Positions 1 through 9,750 of a DNA stretch of 64,000 nucleotides are shown here, piece after piece; within the stretch, counting starts at the first letter, position 1; each line of letters starts with the position of its first letter. The notes beneath the pieces are model-generated. The model ran no database searches, was not told the DNA's origin, and worked only from the letters and a program-made list of their open reading frames with translations. The stretch is from Rhizobium gallicum bv. gallicum R602sp (GTDB lineage Bacteria > Pseudomonadota > Alphaproteobacteria > Rhizobiales > Rhizobiaceae), in NCBI RefSeq assembly GCF_000816845.1, contig NZ_CP006880.1, positions 1,488,001-1,552,000 on the forward strand, given 5' to 3'. The position numbers and the translations under genes were made by a program.

Positions 1-1
1 C

Positions 2-265
2 GTCGCCCGCGTCGAGGCTCGACCCTTGATCGAGCGCTTGGCAATCGCCGGGCCAATGTGTTTTGCGCGCGGCACCGAGGTTACGCTTCATATCGACCAA
101 TCCGTGCTTGCCGGGCACAGCACGTTGTTGCTCTCGGCGCTGCTGGCAAGGCTTTTTGCTCGCTATGCGGCAATCAACGCTTTCGTGCGAACCCGCGCGC
201 GGATCATACAAAAGCAGGAGGATGTGCTATGGCCCATAGCGCCGGGCAATCGCTTCCTGATCTGA
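2..265 (+). CDS. tssF: TssF (ImpG/VasA) T6SS baseplate protein, C-terminal fragment
   Basis: This is the last 87 codons of a gene that begins before the window. The fragment has the end pattern of TssF: a CFARGTEVTL-like strand, an LLSALLARLFARY helix, a short INAF stretch, then a WPIAPG tail. TssF is a cytoplasmic baseplate wedge component that works with TssG, TssE and TssK. The reading frame is open to the window edge. Its end overlaps the start of tssG by 37 bases, which is typical of translational coupling in T6SS operons. The identification rests on this short tail plus the very clear tssG that follows. The upstream genes of the locus (sheath, ClpV) must lie outside the window. Confidence 0.85.
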   Translation, partial: VARVEARPLIERLAIAGPMCFARGTEVTLHIDQSVLAGHSTLLLSALLARLFARYAAINAFVRTRARIIQKQEDVLWPIAPGNRFLI

Positions 266-1290
266 ACGACGCTGCTCCATCCCTTGAGGCGTTCGACTTT
301 TTCGAGCTCTTGCGGCGCCTCGAAGACGACGGACGGCTTTTTGGGCAGGCCGGCCGCCCGGACCGGGAACCGGCGCGGCTCGGACAGCATGTGCGGCTCG
401 GTTTTGCCGTGCAGGATGTCGCGAAGGTCGAGCCGGCCACCGAAACCACGCCGGCGCGCGTCACGGTCTCGAACCTCGGATTGCTCGGACCAGAGGGTCC
501 AATGCCCCTCTACCTAACGCGCTGGGTGCTGGATCGGCTGTCGCAACGCTGGTTTTCCAGGGCGGACATGCGGGAGGTCAGCGATACGACCTTCGTCGAT
601 TTCGTGAATATTCTTCAGCATCGCATGATCGCCCTCTTTTACCGGGCGTGGGCCGACGCTCATCCGGCTGTGCAGGTCAGGCGCCAAGACGGCGGCCGTA
701 TTCGCGTAATGTCGGCAGCCCTGGCCGGCCTTGGCTTGTGTGGTAGGGCCCATGATGGGTACGCAGCTATCGATGCCACGAAGCTCTCTCACGCTCCGGC
801 GCTTGCCCATCAGGTAGACGGGCCGGAGAGGCTCACCCTGTTTCTTGCCGACCTCTTGAAGGTGCCGGTTCGGCTTCGCGAATTTGTCGGCACCTTTATG
901 CCTATACCAAACGGGCTCCAGTCCCGGCTTGGCGGCGCGCATGTGCAACTCGGACGAAGCGCCACGATCGGACCGAGGACGTTCCAGCGGCAGCAAAGGA
1001 TAGAGCTCTCCATCGGCCCGTTGACGCTTGCCGACTACGTAGCTTTCCTACCGGGCTGCGAACGGCGCGAAACCCTGCAGACCGCGATCCGCGATCTCGT
1101 GGGATACGGGCTCGATGTCGACGTAAGGCTCGTGCTCAGGCGGGACGAAGTTCCCGCGGCCAAAATGGGAGCAGCGCGGATCGGACAGATCGCTTGGCTC
1201 GCTCGACCGAAAGATCGCAGTGACGCAGATGATCTGTGCATACGCACCATCATTGGCTGGCGGCCGGAAATGCCGGAGGCTGTGGCATGA
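229..1290 (+). CDS. tssG: TssG (ImpH/VasB) T6SS baseplate protein
   Basis: The product is 353 residues, the usual size for TssG. It has the family features FDFFELLRRLE near the N-terminus, a GLLGPEGPMPLYLT segment, and an FVDFVNILQHRMIALFYRAWAD segment. TssG forms the wedge heterotrimer of the baseplate with TssF. I chose the ATG at 229 because AGGAGG sits at 216-221. The open frame continues upstream, but that extension lies inside the tssF coding region. The stop overlaps the next gene's ATG (ATGA), so the genes are tightly coupled. The family call is firm. Confidence 0.93.
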   Translation: MAHSAGQSLPDLNDAAPSLEAFDFFELLRRLEDDGRLFGQAGRPDREPARLGQHVRLGFAVQDVAKVEPATETTPARVTVSNLGLLGPEGPMPLYLTRWVLDRLSQRWFSRADMREVSDTTFVDFVNILQHRMIALFYRAWADAHPAVQVRRQDGGRIRVMSAALAGLGLCGRAHDGYAAIDATKLSHAPALAHQVDGPERLTLFLADLLKVPVRLREFVGTFMPIPNGLQSRLGGAHVQLGRSATIGPRTFQRQQRIELSIGPLTLADYVAFLPGCERRETLQTAIRDLVGYGLDVDVRLVLRRDEVPAAKMGAARIGQIAWLARPKDRSDADDLCIRTIIGWRPEMPEAVA

Positions 1291-2555
1291 GCCTCATCCT
1301 TACTCTCGAGCAAGCCCCCCGACCCCAAGCCGTGCGCCAGATGCGGCTCGTCGAGGGAGAGCTCGTCATCGGGCGCAGCGCAGACGCAGACTGGCGGATC
1401 GACGATCCCGACATGTATATCTCACGCGCTCATTGCACGATCGCCTGCGTTCGCGGCCAGTATGTGGTGACGGACACCTCCAGCGGCGGGCTTTTCATCG
1501 ATGGGTCGCGCACGCCGCTTGGGCTTGGGAACTCCGCCCCGCTGCATGACGGAGCGCGGCTGCAGCTCGGAAATTATGTCGTCCGCGTCGATTTCCAGGC
1601 GACGTCGACGGAGCGGGCGTCTGACCAGCCGGCTTCCCCACCGCCGGTCGGCTTCGAGCGGGACGATTTCTTCTCCGGGCGCAGGGAGCCGGCAGCGCCC
1701 CCCCCGCGGCCGGCGGGATTGCCCGATCCATTCGAACAACCAGCCGCAGGGGCATTCGCCGCAGCAGGCAGGGGCGAGACAGCAAAAGGGGCGCCCATGT
1801 TCGACGATCCCTTCAGCCTTGATCCGTTGCCAGCATCGGGTCAGGACAAGGGGGCTTGGGATTTTTCTTTACCCGGTACAACGCCGCCCGAGCAGTCTGT
1901 CACGGAGCCCCCAGCCGAACCGCGCCCTGCCCCGAAACCACAAGCAAAGCCAATGCAGGAAAGGACGGCAAAAACCGAAACCGCCTTGCGCGACGCCTTC
2001 CTGCGGGGACTGGGGCTCGGCGCCGATGATTTCACGACATCAGATCCGGTCGCCCAGATGGAGAGTTTCGGCCGGGAATACCGGATGATGCTGGAAGGGT
2101 TGATGCATCTCCTGCGCAAGCGCACCGAAGAAAAAGGCGAAGCGAGGATCGCCCAGACTGTGGTTGGAGCATCCGAGGTCAACCCTCTTAAATTCCTTCC
2201 CACGGTGGACGATGTGATCGCGACCTTCCTGGCGCAGCGCCAGGCCGGCTTTCTTCCTCCTGAGGCCGCCATCGGCAGTTCCATCCGCGATCTCGCACAC
2301 CACCACGTGCGAACGTGGCGCGGCGTCCAAGCGGCGCTCGCCAGGATGATTGGCCGCTTCGACCCGGCGACCTTGGAAAGCGAACTGAAATCGCACTCCG
2401 CGTTGGATGCCCTGCTTGCCGGTGGCAGGCGGGCAAAGCTCTGGGAGCTTTATGAGAAACGCTATCGCGAGATCGCCAAAAGTGCGTCGACGCGCTTCCT
2501 GGGCGAGATCGGCAGCGACTTTCGAGACGGCTATGAAGAGAGGGAGAACGACTGA
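1287..2555 (+). CDS. tagH: TagH, FHA-domain T6SS regulator
   Basis: A 422-residue protein with an N-terminal forkhead-associated domain at roughly residues 20-100. The IGRS and SRAHC motifs that shape the phosphothreonine pocket are visible. A proline/alanine-rich linker follows to about residue 240, then a helical C-terminal domain typical of type VI FHA proteins (TagH/ImpI). In other systems this protein reads phosphorylation by the PpkA kinase and licenses T6SS assembly. No kinase or phosphatase gene lies in this window, so that control is unverified here. The start at 1287 overlaps the tssG stop. The stop overlaps the ATG of tssJ by one base. Confidence 0.92.
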   Translation: MSLILTLEQAPRPQAVRQMRLVEGELVIGRSADADWRIDDPDMYISRAHCTIACVRGQYVVTDTSSGGLFIDGSRTPLGLGNSAPLHDGARLQLGNYVVRVDFQATSTERASDQPASPPPVGFERDDFFSGRREPAAPPPRPAGLPDPFEQPAAGAFAAAGRGETAKGAPMFDDPFSLDPLPASGQDKGAWDFSLPGTTPPEQSVTEPPAEPRPAPKPQAKPMQERTAKTETALRDAFLRGLGLGADDFTTSDPVAQMESFGREYRMMLEGLMHLLRKRTEEKGEARIAQTVVGASEVNPLKFLPTVDDVIATFLAQRQAGFLPPEAAIGSSIRDLAHHHVRTWRGVQAALARMIGRFDPATLESELKSHSALDALLAGGRRAKLWELYEKRYREIAKSASTRFLGEIGSDFRDGYEEREND

Positions 2556-3016
2556 TGCTTAACCGACGCGACTTTATCATGGTGATTGGCGCGACAGGCG
2601 CGCTTTCCGCCTGCATGGGCGGCCCGCCAAAATCGTCGACCGTAACGGTCACGGCGACGGGACAAGCGGGGATGAATGCGGCCGCTGGTGGTGGGGAACG
2701 TCCGGTGACCCTCCTTATTCTTCGGCTGAAGGATGTCGGAAAATTCAACTCTGCCGATATTTTCGCCCTGCAATCCGATCCGTCCGGCGCGCTCGGAGCA
2801 GACCTCGTCGGGTCCGAGCAAATGACGGTCGCCCCGGGTGCAAGCGCCTCAAAGACGGTCGCGTTCCCGCCAGAAGCCACGTTCCTCGGTCTTGTTGCAC
2901 TGTTCCGGGAACCGGGCGGTCGCACCTGGCGACGGAGCGTGCCGATCAGGCCGGAATCGACGGTGACTGCGAATGTCGTACTAGGCCGCGGCGGTATGGC
3001 GCTCGCGCTCGCCTGA
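2555..3016 (+). CDS. tssJ: TssJ T6SS outer-membrane lipoprotein
   Basis: A 153-residue protein starting with a short charged N-terminus and a hydrophobic stretch that ends in a lipobox (LSAC, Cys at residue 20). This fits an outer-membrane lipoprotein. The mature part matches TssJ, with a transthyretin-like beta sandwich and the segments RPVTLLILRLKD and FNSADIFAL. TssJ anchors the TssL-TssM membrane complex to the outer membrane. It overlaps tagH by one base and is followed by tssK after 16 bases, so it sits in the same operon. Confidence 0.92.
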   Translation: MLNRRDFIMVIGATGALSACMGGPPKSSTVTVTATGQAGMNAAAGGGERPVTLLILRLKDVGKFNSADIFALQSDPSGALGADLVGSEQMTVAPGASASKTVAFPPEATFLGLVALFREPGGRTWRRSVPIRPESTVTANVVLGRGGMALALA

Positions 3017-3032
3017 ATGGAGGGCGTTCAGC

Positions 3033-4367
3033 ATGACGGATATCAACAAGGTGCTTTGGTCCGAGGGGCTCTTCCTCCGGACGCAGCATTTCCAGCAGCA
3101 AGACCGTTATACCGAAGCCTTGGTGAGGGGCGCGCTGCAGGCTGGACGGCTGCAGACCTTCGGTTTCAGGTCCCTCACGCTCGATGCCGCACAGCTGGAA
3201 GCCGGGCGGGTGGGCGTAACGTCGGCCCGCGGCATTTTTCCGGACGGCACCCCGTTTGCCATACCGGAAACGATGGACGCCCCCACACCTTTGACAATCA
3301 CGGGTGACATGGGCGCGGGAGCGGTGCAGCTCGCCCTGCCCTTGGAGCCACCCGGCGGCGCCAGCTTCGACCCGGCTCACCGCGAACCAACCGGAGCACG
3401 GTTTAGAGGACGGATCGAGTGGATACGCGATGCCGTCCACGGGGGCGCTGATCCGGAAGAGATCGAGATCGCCCGGCCGCAAGCCCTGCTTCTCTCGCCG
3501 GCGCAGGCGACCGGTGGCTACACGGCAATGCCGGTGACGAACGTTATGGGGCTGCTCTCCGACGGCAGTGTGGCGATCTCCGAAAATTTCCTGCCGCCGG
3601 CACTCGCAACCGGTGCGGTGCCCTTCTACGGCCAGCTTCTGCAGGAGGTAATCACGGGGCTCGACCGCATAGCCGAAGCGCATGGAAAGATGGTGCTTGG
3701 CGGCCCCGGCCGCAGCGTGGAAAATCTCCTAGTGCTCGATCTCGCCAACAGTGCGCGCCCGCGACTGGCGCACATGCTCCCTCAGGAGGTTTTTCATCCG
3801 GCCGAGCTCTTTCTGGAGCTCAGTGGGCTGGCTGGCCGAATGGCAACCTACGGATCGGGCTCCCGGCGGCTGAGCGAGCTTCCCACCTATGAGCATATGA
3901 CGCCGGGGCCGGCCTTTGCCGCACTCGCCGACACATTGCGCTCGCTGATCTTGAGCCTGCGCTATGTCGAGCCGAAGTCGCGGGCTCTTCCGGTTCTGAA
4001 GCACGCGACCAACGTCTGGAAGGTCCGCGTCGACAATCCCGAACTGCTAACGGCCAGCCGCATCGTTGTGCGCGTTGGGTGCGACATGTCTGACGAGGCA
4101 TTGCGCAAGATCTTCGTCAATCAGGTGACCGTCGGTGCTGCGGACGAATTCGAGGCGTTGTGGAAGTCGCGACTGCCCGGCATCCGCCTCAAGCCCCTTC
4201 ACTCGCAGCCCCGCGAGATCCCCTACGACGGAGACCGTCTCTGCCTTGAGCTCGATCAACGCAGCGAGCATTGGGAATCGCTTCTGCGCTCGCCCGGCTT
4301 CGTGATCGGAGTTTCCGGCGTTTTGCCCAGCGAACCACAGGTCGACTGCTATTCGGTAAATAGGTAG
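3033..4367 (+). CDS. tssK: TssK T6SS baseplate adaptor
   Basis: A 444-residue TssK with the diagnostic N-terminus VLWSEGLFLRTQHFQQQDRY, in which the WxEGxFLxxQHFQxxxR pattern is clear. TssK trimers join the baseplate wedges (TssF/TssG) to the TssL-TssM membrane complex. Length and start fit the family, and a GGAGGG sequence lies just upstream of the ATG. The next gene begins 4 bases after the stop. Confidence 0.95.
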   Translation: MTDINKVLWSEGLFLRTQHFQQQDRYTEALVRGALQAGRLQTFGFRSLTLDAAQLEAGRVGVTSARGIFPDGTPFAIPETMDAPTPLTITGDMGAGAVQLALPLEPPGGASFDPAHREPTGARFRGRIEWIRDAVHGGADPEEIEIARPQALLLSPAQATGGYTAMPVTNVMGLLSDGSVAISENFLPPALATGAVPFYGQLLQEVITGLDRIAEAHGKMVLGGPGRSVENLLVLDLANSARPRLAHMLPQEVFHPAELFLELSGLAGRMATYGSGSRRLSELPTYEHMTPGPAFAALADTLRSLILSLRYVEPKSRALPVLKHATNVWKVRVDNPELLTASRIVVRVGCDMSDEALRKIFVNQVTVGAADEFEALWKSRLPGIRLKPLHSQPREIPYDGDRLCLELDQRSEHWESLLRSPGFVIGVSGVLPSEPQVDCYSVNR

Positions 4368-4371
4368 CACC

Positions 4372-5691
4372 ATGGCAAGTGAGGATCCATTCGGCCTCTC
4401 GGAAGATCAGGGCCGTACACGCATCCGCCCGCCGGCGGGGGCAATGCCTGTCATTCCCACCGGCGCATTGGCGAGACGCGCGCGATCCCACCCCAACACG
4501 CTGATCAACGCTTTCGCCACCTTGCTTGAATTTGCGCCTGAACTCGAGAATGCATTGCCACCGGGCAATCCGGAAGCCCTGCGGACCAGGCTTATGGAGG
4601 AGCTGGTTTCGGCGCGCGATGCGGCCGTGGCCTCCGGCGCAAGCCTGGCGCGGGCAGATGCGGCTGCCTGGGCTGTCGCCTCCCTGCTTGACGATCTGGC
4701 GCTCAATACGCCTTGGGGCGGCTCCAGCGCCTGGCCGCGCCAGCCGCTGGTCGTCATGCTCCGCGGCGACGTGGATGCCGGAGCGCAGTTCTTTGCCAGG
4801 CTGGAGGAGCTGGAGCGCTATCCCGGCCGCGATCGTGAACTGCTGGAGCTGCAATACTTCTGTCTGGCGCTTGGTTTCCGCGGCAAATATCGGGTGCCAG
4901 GGCGTGCGGGCGATCGCTCCATCAGCGCCGTTCGCGCTGCAGCCGCTCGCTTCCTGCGGGACGCGGATGCCGAAGGCGCGCCGCTCTCGCCCAGGTGGGA
5001 GGGTGTCGCGGCAGCCGACGAGCCTTCCCGCTTTGCCGTTCCGATCTGGGTGCTCGCAGTCGTGGCTGTGGCGCTCGCGACGGCGATTTACGTGCTTCTG
5101 TCGATGCGGCTAGGCGCCAAGGCGGAAGAACTTGCTACGCTCGTTCGGGCGATCCCGCCGCCGGAGCGTGCCGAGATCTATCGGCCGGAAAAGCGCGCGC
5201 CGGCACCGGATGCGCCGCGCGTCGAACCTGTCGTCCTTGAGCTGCTGCCGGAATTCCGTGCCGCCGCACCTCCTGCGCTTCTGCCGGCCTTGACGGGCAA
5301 TGAAAACGCCTCTCGGGTCACACTCCTGCTTCAGTCGAGCGCTCCGGAGCTTTTCCAGTCTGCCCGGCCCGAATTGACGAAAAGCTTCGAGCCGCTCGTC
5401 GCCTCCGTCGCAGCTGTTATCAAGGAGAATGCCGAACTGATCAGAAGTGTCACGATTATCGGACATACCGACAATGTTCCGCTCCAGGCCTCCAATCCGC
5501 TATCCAACAACCAACGCCTCTCCGAGGCTCGCGCCGCAACGATTGCCGCTTTACTGCGTGCAAGCGGCTTGCCGCCTGAGCGCTTGAAATCGGAAGGACG
5601 TGCGGCGACGCTCCCCCTTGCCAGAAATGACACTCGCGAAGGCCGGGCTGCCAACCGCCGCATCGAGCTCCTGATCGAGAAGGGGCTCTGA
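4372..5691 (+). CDS. tssL: TssL (DotU) with C-terminal OmpA-like peptidoglycan-binding domain
   Basis: The 439-residue product has three parts. Residues about 40-200 are the cytoplasmic DotU/TssL helical domain. Residues about 221-244 are one membrane segment. A periplasmic tail carries an OmpA-like domain at about 330-437, with the IIGHTDNVP motif and the NxxLSxxRA and GRAxNRRIE patterns that contact peptidoglycan. TssL joins TssM in the inner-membrane part of the secretion complex. A fused peptidoglycan-binding domain makes this an evolved TssL, so a separate TagL anchor is not needed. It lies one base before tssM. Confidence 0.94.
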   Translation: MASEDPFGLSEDQGRTRIRPPAGAMPVIPTGALARRARSHPNTLINAFATLLEFAPELENALPPGNPEALRTRLMEELVSARDAAVASGASLARADAAAWAVASLLDDLALNTPWGGSSAWPRQPLVVMLRGDVDAGAQFFARLEELERYPGRDRELLELQYFCLALGFRGKYRVPGRAGDRSISAVRAAAARFLRDADAEGAPLSPRWEGVAAADEPSRFAVPIWVLAVVAVALATAIYVLLSMRLGAKAEELATLVRAIPPPERAEIYRPEKRAPAPDAPRVEPVVLELLPEFRAAAPPALLPALTGNENASRVTLLLQSSAPELFQSARPELTKSFEPLVASVAAVIKENAELIRSVTIIGHTDNVPLQASNPLSNNQRLSEARAATIAALLRASGLPPERLKSEGRAATLPLARNDTREGRAANRRIELLIEKGL

Positions 5692-5692
5692 G

Positions 5693-8600
5693 ATGGCGAT
5701 CTTCCGCTTCCTCTGGGCGATCCTAACCTCGCGCTGGCTCTGGACCTTCATCGGGCTCGTGTTGCTGTCCCTGATCGTCTGGATCTTCGGCCCAATCATC
5801 AGTGTCGGAGAGCGCGCGCCGTTAGCGTCCGAGACGGTGCGATTGGTCATCATTGGCCTTCTCTTCGCGCTGTTTCTCATCTGGTGGATCGCGGCACAAC
5901 GCCGGGCAATCCGCGCCAATCGCCTTTTCGTTTCGGAAATCGCCCCGCCGCCGGAAGCGCCCCCTAGCCCGGCCGAGGAAGGCGTCGCCTCCGTGGGCGC
6001 AAAGTTCCGGGAAGTGATGGCGGAGCTGAAACGCCAAAAAATCGGCGGCCGAAAGTTTCTCCGCGAGATGCCTTGGTACGTCATCATCGGCCCGCCTGCG
6101 ACCGGCAAGACAACGGCACTACGGCAATCTGGACTGAGCTTCCCCATCGACCTGTCCGACGATTTGCATGGGGTGGGCGGGACGCGCAACTGCGACTGGT
6201 TCTTTTCCGAAGAGGCGGTGCTGATCGACACTGCGGGCCGCTACGTTCAACAGGAAAGCCAACCCGACGTCGACGCAGCGGAATGGTTGGGCTTCCTCGA
6301 TCTCCTGAAAAAGCACCGGGGCCGCCGGGCCTTGAACGGCGTCATCGTAGCACTCGCCATCGACACGCTTTTGGAAGGCGACGCGACCATTCGGGCGCAT
6401 GGCCGTCAGATCCGCAAACGGCTGACCGAACTTCAGGAACGGCTCGAGATCCGCCTGCCCGTCTACCTGATGCTGACCAAAGCCGATCTCATAAAGGGGT
6501 TCGAGACTTTCTACGGAGGGCTCTCGACGGCCGATCGCGAACAGGTTTGGGGAGCAACCTTCCCCCCCGGCGCGAGCATCGACGGCAGCGAGGTCACACG
6601 GGAACTCGCAGCATTGGTTGGCGTGCTCGAACGACGCCTCGTTCCTCGTCTTGAAGATGAAGAAAACCTTACCGCCCGTGCAGAGATCTTCCGCTTCCCG
6701 GCACAGGTTGAAAGCCTTTCCGAGCCTATTCGCGTGCTGGTCGAAACCGTGTTCGGTGAAAGCCGCTATGCCGAAAGCGCCTGGTTGCGCGGCATCTATC
6801 TAACCTCCGCCACTCAGGAAGGCACGGCAATCGACCGCCTGACGGCATCCCTCGCTTCCTCTTTCGGTCTCCCGGCACAGCTCGCTGCGCCGATGCCGCG
6901 GGTTGAGAAGCGCAGCTTCTTCCTGAAGGACCTGCTCACGAAAGTGATCTTCAAGGAGGCGGGCCTCGGCACATTCGATCCTGCCGCAGAGGAACGGCGT
7001 ATCTGGATATGGCGCGGCGCTGCAGTGGCCGCCGCGGCATCAGTTGTCGTGGCCGGTCTGGCCTTTACGGTTTCTTATCGGAAAAACAACGCGGCTCTTT
7101 CGGCGCAGGCCGAACAGCTTGAAGCCTTGCAGCTTCCGCTCACTCCGGTTGCTGCGCGTCAAGCGCCGCTGGAACCGCTCGATCTGGATGTGGCGCTTGA
7201 GGCCGCAACCGAAGTATCGAATGCCCGTACCGAGCCGCCAAGTGGCATTGCTGCCTTGATCGGGCCTTCTGCGGCGACCGAGATCAGACAGGCACAGGCC
7301 GACGCCTATCACCGCTCGTTGCGCAACATATTGGAACCGCGCATGGTCGCGCTGCTCGAGGCGACGATGTGGCGTCAGATCCGCGATCCGGAATTCCTTC
7401 TCGGCGCCTTGAAGACGTACCGCATGATGACCGGATTGTCGCCGATGGACCCCGAATTCGCCAAGCAATGGTGGACGGAGCGATTGCCTGAATTCTCGCC
7501 CGTGCCGCCCTTCCGGACCGAGATGGCCGCTGACCATCAACTCGCTGCAATCGACAACATGGCGGCGGATCAAGCGCTTATCCAGCCCGATGAGGCGCTG
7601 GTGGGCGAAGCATTGCGGAGCATCTGCTCAATTCCGCTTCCAGTGCGTGCCTATAATGCACTGCTCTCAGATACGGAGGTCAGAGCGCTTAAGGATTGGA
7701 TCCCGGCGGACCACGTCGGCCCAAACGGCCTTAAGGTTCTCGCTCGACGCTCGGACAAGACCCTTAGAGTGGGCATCAGCGGCGCCTTCACCTATGATGG
7801 CTTTCACAACGTGGTTCTTGCGCGCCTGGAGGACGTGGCCACGCAGGCTGCACTCGATCGCTCCATCTTCGCCGGAGGCTGCTCGGAAAATGCCAACCCG
7901 TCAGTCGCCGCGCTTTCCCAGGACATCCTCAAACTTTACTACGACGATTACATCGCGAAGTGGGACAGCTTCCTGCGCGACGTAAGGCTCGCGCCGCTGG
8001 TAGACCTCCAGACGGCGAGCGAAAATCTCAAGGATCTCTCCAGCGCAGACTCTTCGATGAAGCGGCTGCTGAACGCCATCGTGCAGGAGACGGAACTTAC
8101 CCGTTCTGAAGATGACGCTGGGGGCAAAGTCCCTCCGGCTGCAACTTCCAAGCTTTTGTCCAAGCTCGGCAAAATCGGCAAGCTTGCCAAGAAGGGCGTG
8201 AAGCTGATGCCCGCCCCCGGCTCCAAGGCTGAAGTGGACCTCTCGGGCACGCTGGTTGCCGAGCATTTCAAACCCATCAAAGCCGCGATCGCCGAGGTCG
8301 ACGGCCAACCTCCAGCACTCAATGACGCCGTCGCGGCGCTCACTGCGCTCTCGAACATGCTGCAGACCGTATCGGCAAGTCCCGATGCCCAGGATGCAAT
8401 AAAGCGGCAAGGCGGCTTGGCGGAACTCACAGGGGCGGTGGCAAAACAGGCCATAACCCTCCCCGACCCGCTAGACGACTGGCTGGCCGGCATCGCCGGC
8501 GACACGAGCGGCCTTACAACGGAAGCGGTCACCTCTGAACTTAACGCCATCTGGCGCGCCGACGTGTTGCCTTTCTGTCAAGCGGCGCTGGCGAACCGCT

Positions 8601-9223
8601 ATCCGTTCATTCCTGACAGCGCAATCGATGTCAACGTGGTCGACTTTGCGCGGGTCTTTGGTCCGGGCGGGCTGATTGACAGCTTCATCAACAATCAGCT
8701 GATCAACTATGTCGACATGACGCGTCACCCTTGGAAATGGCGCGCTGACATCCGGCTCGATTCGTCAGCTTTAGCCGCCTTGGAACAGGCCCGGCTGATC
8801 CGCGACAGCCTCTTTCCAGGTGGTGCCGGACCGATCTTGACCTTTACGCTCGAGCCCAAGGACCTTTCGCCGACGGTCGGCCGCGTGACGTTGAACGTCG
8901 ACGGCCAGAGCCTCACCTATTTCAACAACCCAACTCGCCCCCAGCCGATGACTTGGCCGGGCAAGGACGGAACGGGCGTAATTACCCTTGCCTTCCAGCC
9001 GATCGACGGTTCACCGGAAGTGATGGTCAGCGAAACCGGGAGCTGGGCTTTCCTGCGCATGCTGCGGGCCGGCCGGTTGAGCGGGACCGAGCTTCCGGAA
9101 CTTTACAAGCTGCGGCTTGCCGCACAGGGCCACTACGCCGATTTCGAGCTTCGGGCAGCAAGCGTGGCCAATCCCTACGACTTGAAAATGTTTGCGAGGT
9201 TTTCGTGCCCGACGCAGCTGTGA
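5693..9223 (+). CDS. tssM: TssM (IcmF) T6SS inner-membrane protein
   Basis: A full-length TssM of 1176 residues. Two membrane segments lie near residues 13-35 and 48-68. A Walker A motif (GPPATGKTT, about 133-141) and a DTAGRY Walker B-like motif (about 179-184) follow. A third membrane segment lies near 440-462, and a long periplasmic region reaches the C-terminus, ending in the beta domain that contacts TssJ. TssM is the core of the membrane complex. The intact nucleotide-binding motif suggests the ATPase-type version. The final bases overlap the proposed start of tagF. Confidence 0.95.
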   Translation: MAIFRFLWAILTSRWLWTFIGLVLLSLIVWIFGPIISVGERAPLASETVRLVIIGLLFALFLIWWIAAQRRAIRANRLFVSEIAPPPEAPPSPAEEGVASVGAKFREVMAELKRQKIGGRKFLREMPWYVIIGPPATGKTTALRQSGLSFPIDLSDDLHGVGGTRNCDWFFSEEAVLIDTAGRYVQQESQPDVDAAEWLGFLDLLKKHRGRRALNGVIVALAIDTLLEGDATIRAHGRQIRKRLTELQERLEIRLPVYLMLTKADLIKGFETFYGGLSTADREQVWGATFPPGASIDGSEVTRELAALVGVLERRLVPRLEDEENLTARAEIFRFPAQVESLSEPIRVLVETVFGESRYAESAWLRGIYLTSATQEGTAIDRLTASLASSFGLPAQLAAPMPRVEKRSFFLKDLLTKVIFKEAGLGTFDPAAEERRIWIWRGAAVAAAASVVVAGLAFTVSYRKNNAALSAQAEQLEALQLPLTPVAARQAPLEPLDLDVALEAATEVSNARTEPPSGIAALIGPSAATEIRQAQADAYHRSLRNILEPRMVALLEATMWRQIRDPEFLLGALKTYRMMTGLSPMDPEFAKQWWTERLPEFSPVPPFRTEMAADHQLAAIDNMAADQALIQPDEALVGEALRSICSIPLPVRAYNALLSDTEVRALKDWIPADHVGPNGLKVLARRSDKTLRVGISGAFTYDGFHNVVLARLEDVATQAALDRSIFAGGCSENANPSVAALSQDILKLYYDDYIAKWDSFLRDVRLAPLVDLQTASENLKDLSSADSSMKRLLNAIVQETELTRSEDDAGGKVPPAATSKLLSKLGKIGKLAKKGVKLMPAPGSKAEVDLSGTLVAEHFKPIKAAIAEVDGQPPALNDAVAALTALSNMLQTVSASPDAQDAIKRQGGLAELTGAVAKQAITLPDPLDDWLAGIAGDTSGLTTEAVTSELNAIWRADVLPFCQAALANRYPFIPDSAIDVNVVDFARVFGPGGLIDSFINNQLINYVDMTRHPWKWRADIRLDSSALAALEQARLIRDSLFPGGAGPILTFTLEPKDLSPTVGRVTLNVDGQSLTYFNNPTRPQPMTWPGKDGTGVITLAFQPIDGSPEVMVSETGSWAFLRMLRAGRLSGTELPELYKLRLAAQGHYADFELRAASVANPYDLKMFARFSCPTQL

Positions 9224-9750
9224 TCCTGCCAGGCTTCTTCGGAAAACTGCCCGCGATGGGGGATTTCGTCACGCGCGGCCTGACGGCATCCTTCGTTGGC
9301 CCATGGGACCGCTGGATCACCCGGCATCTGGTTCACCGATTTTCGGAAGGTTCGGTGTCGGCTCATCTAGCGTTGCGATTTATCCTCGGGCCGGAAGCCT
9401 TCGGACCCATGACCGGCGTGGTGATGGCAAGCGCCGACCGCGCGGGTCGGCGGTTTCCGTTGACTATCGCGGCTGCGCCGCCGATCGCCTCCACTGACAT
9501 CGCCACCCTCGCCGCAGACTGGCTCGAGGCGCTGGAAGCTGCGGGAAAGTCCGCCAGCGACGGCGAGATGGACGGCGACGGACTGGCTGCCCGCCTTGTG
9601 TCCCTGCCCTATCCCGCGATCACGGCGTCCGGCGACCCGGTCCGGCGCATGGCATTGTGGACGGGCCAGTGCAAGGCAATCGAGGTTGATCCTGGCGCAC
9701 CTGAATCAGCGCTCCGCCACTTCTTTCCCGAAGGTTTGGAGGCTGGCTGA
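9205..9750 (+). CDS. tagF: TagF-like T6SS post-translational regulator
   Basis: A 181-residue protein opening with GFFGKLPAMGDFVTRGL, the hallmark of TagF (DUF2094). In studied systems TagF represses T6SS firing after translation, through TagH-related pathways. No phosphatase (PppA) domain is fused here, unlike some alphaproteobacterial TagF proteins. I chose GTG at 9205 because a GAGG sequence precedes it by five bases. GTG at 9220 is also possible. The gene overlaps the end of tssM, and its stop overlaps the following ATG (TGATG). Confidence 0.85.
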   Translation: MPDAAVILPGFFGKLPAMGDFVTRGLTASFVGPWDRWITRHLVHRFSEGSVSAHLALRFILGPEAFGPMTGVVMASADRAGRRFPLTIAAAPPIASTDIATLAADWLEALEAAGKSASDGEMDGDGLAARLVSLPYPAITASGDPVRRMALWTGQCKAIEVDPGAPESALRHFFPEGLEAG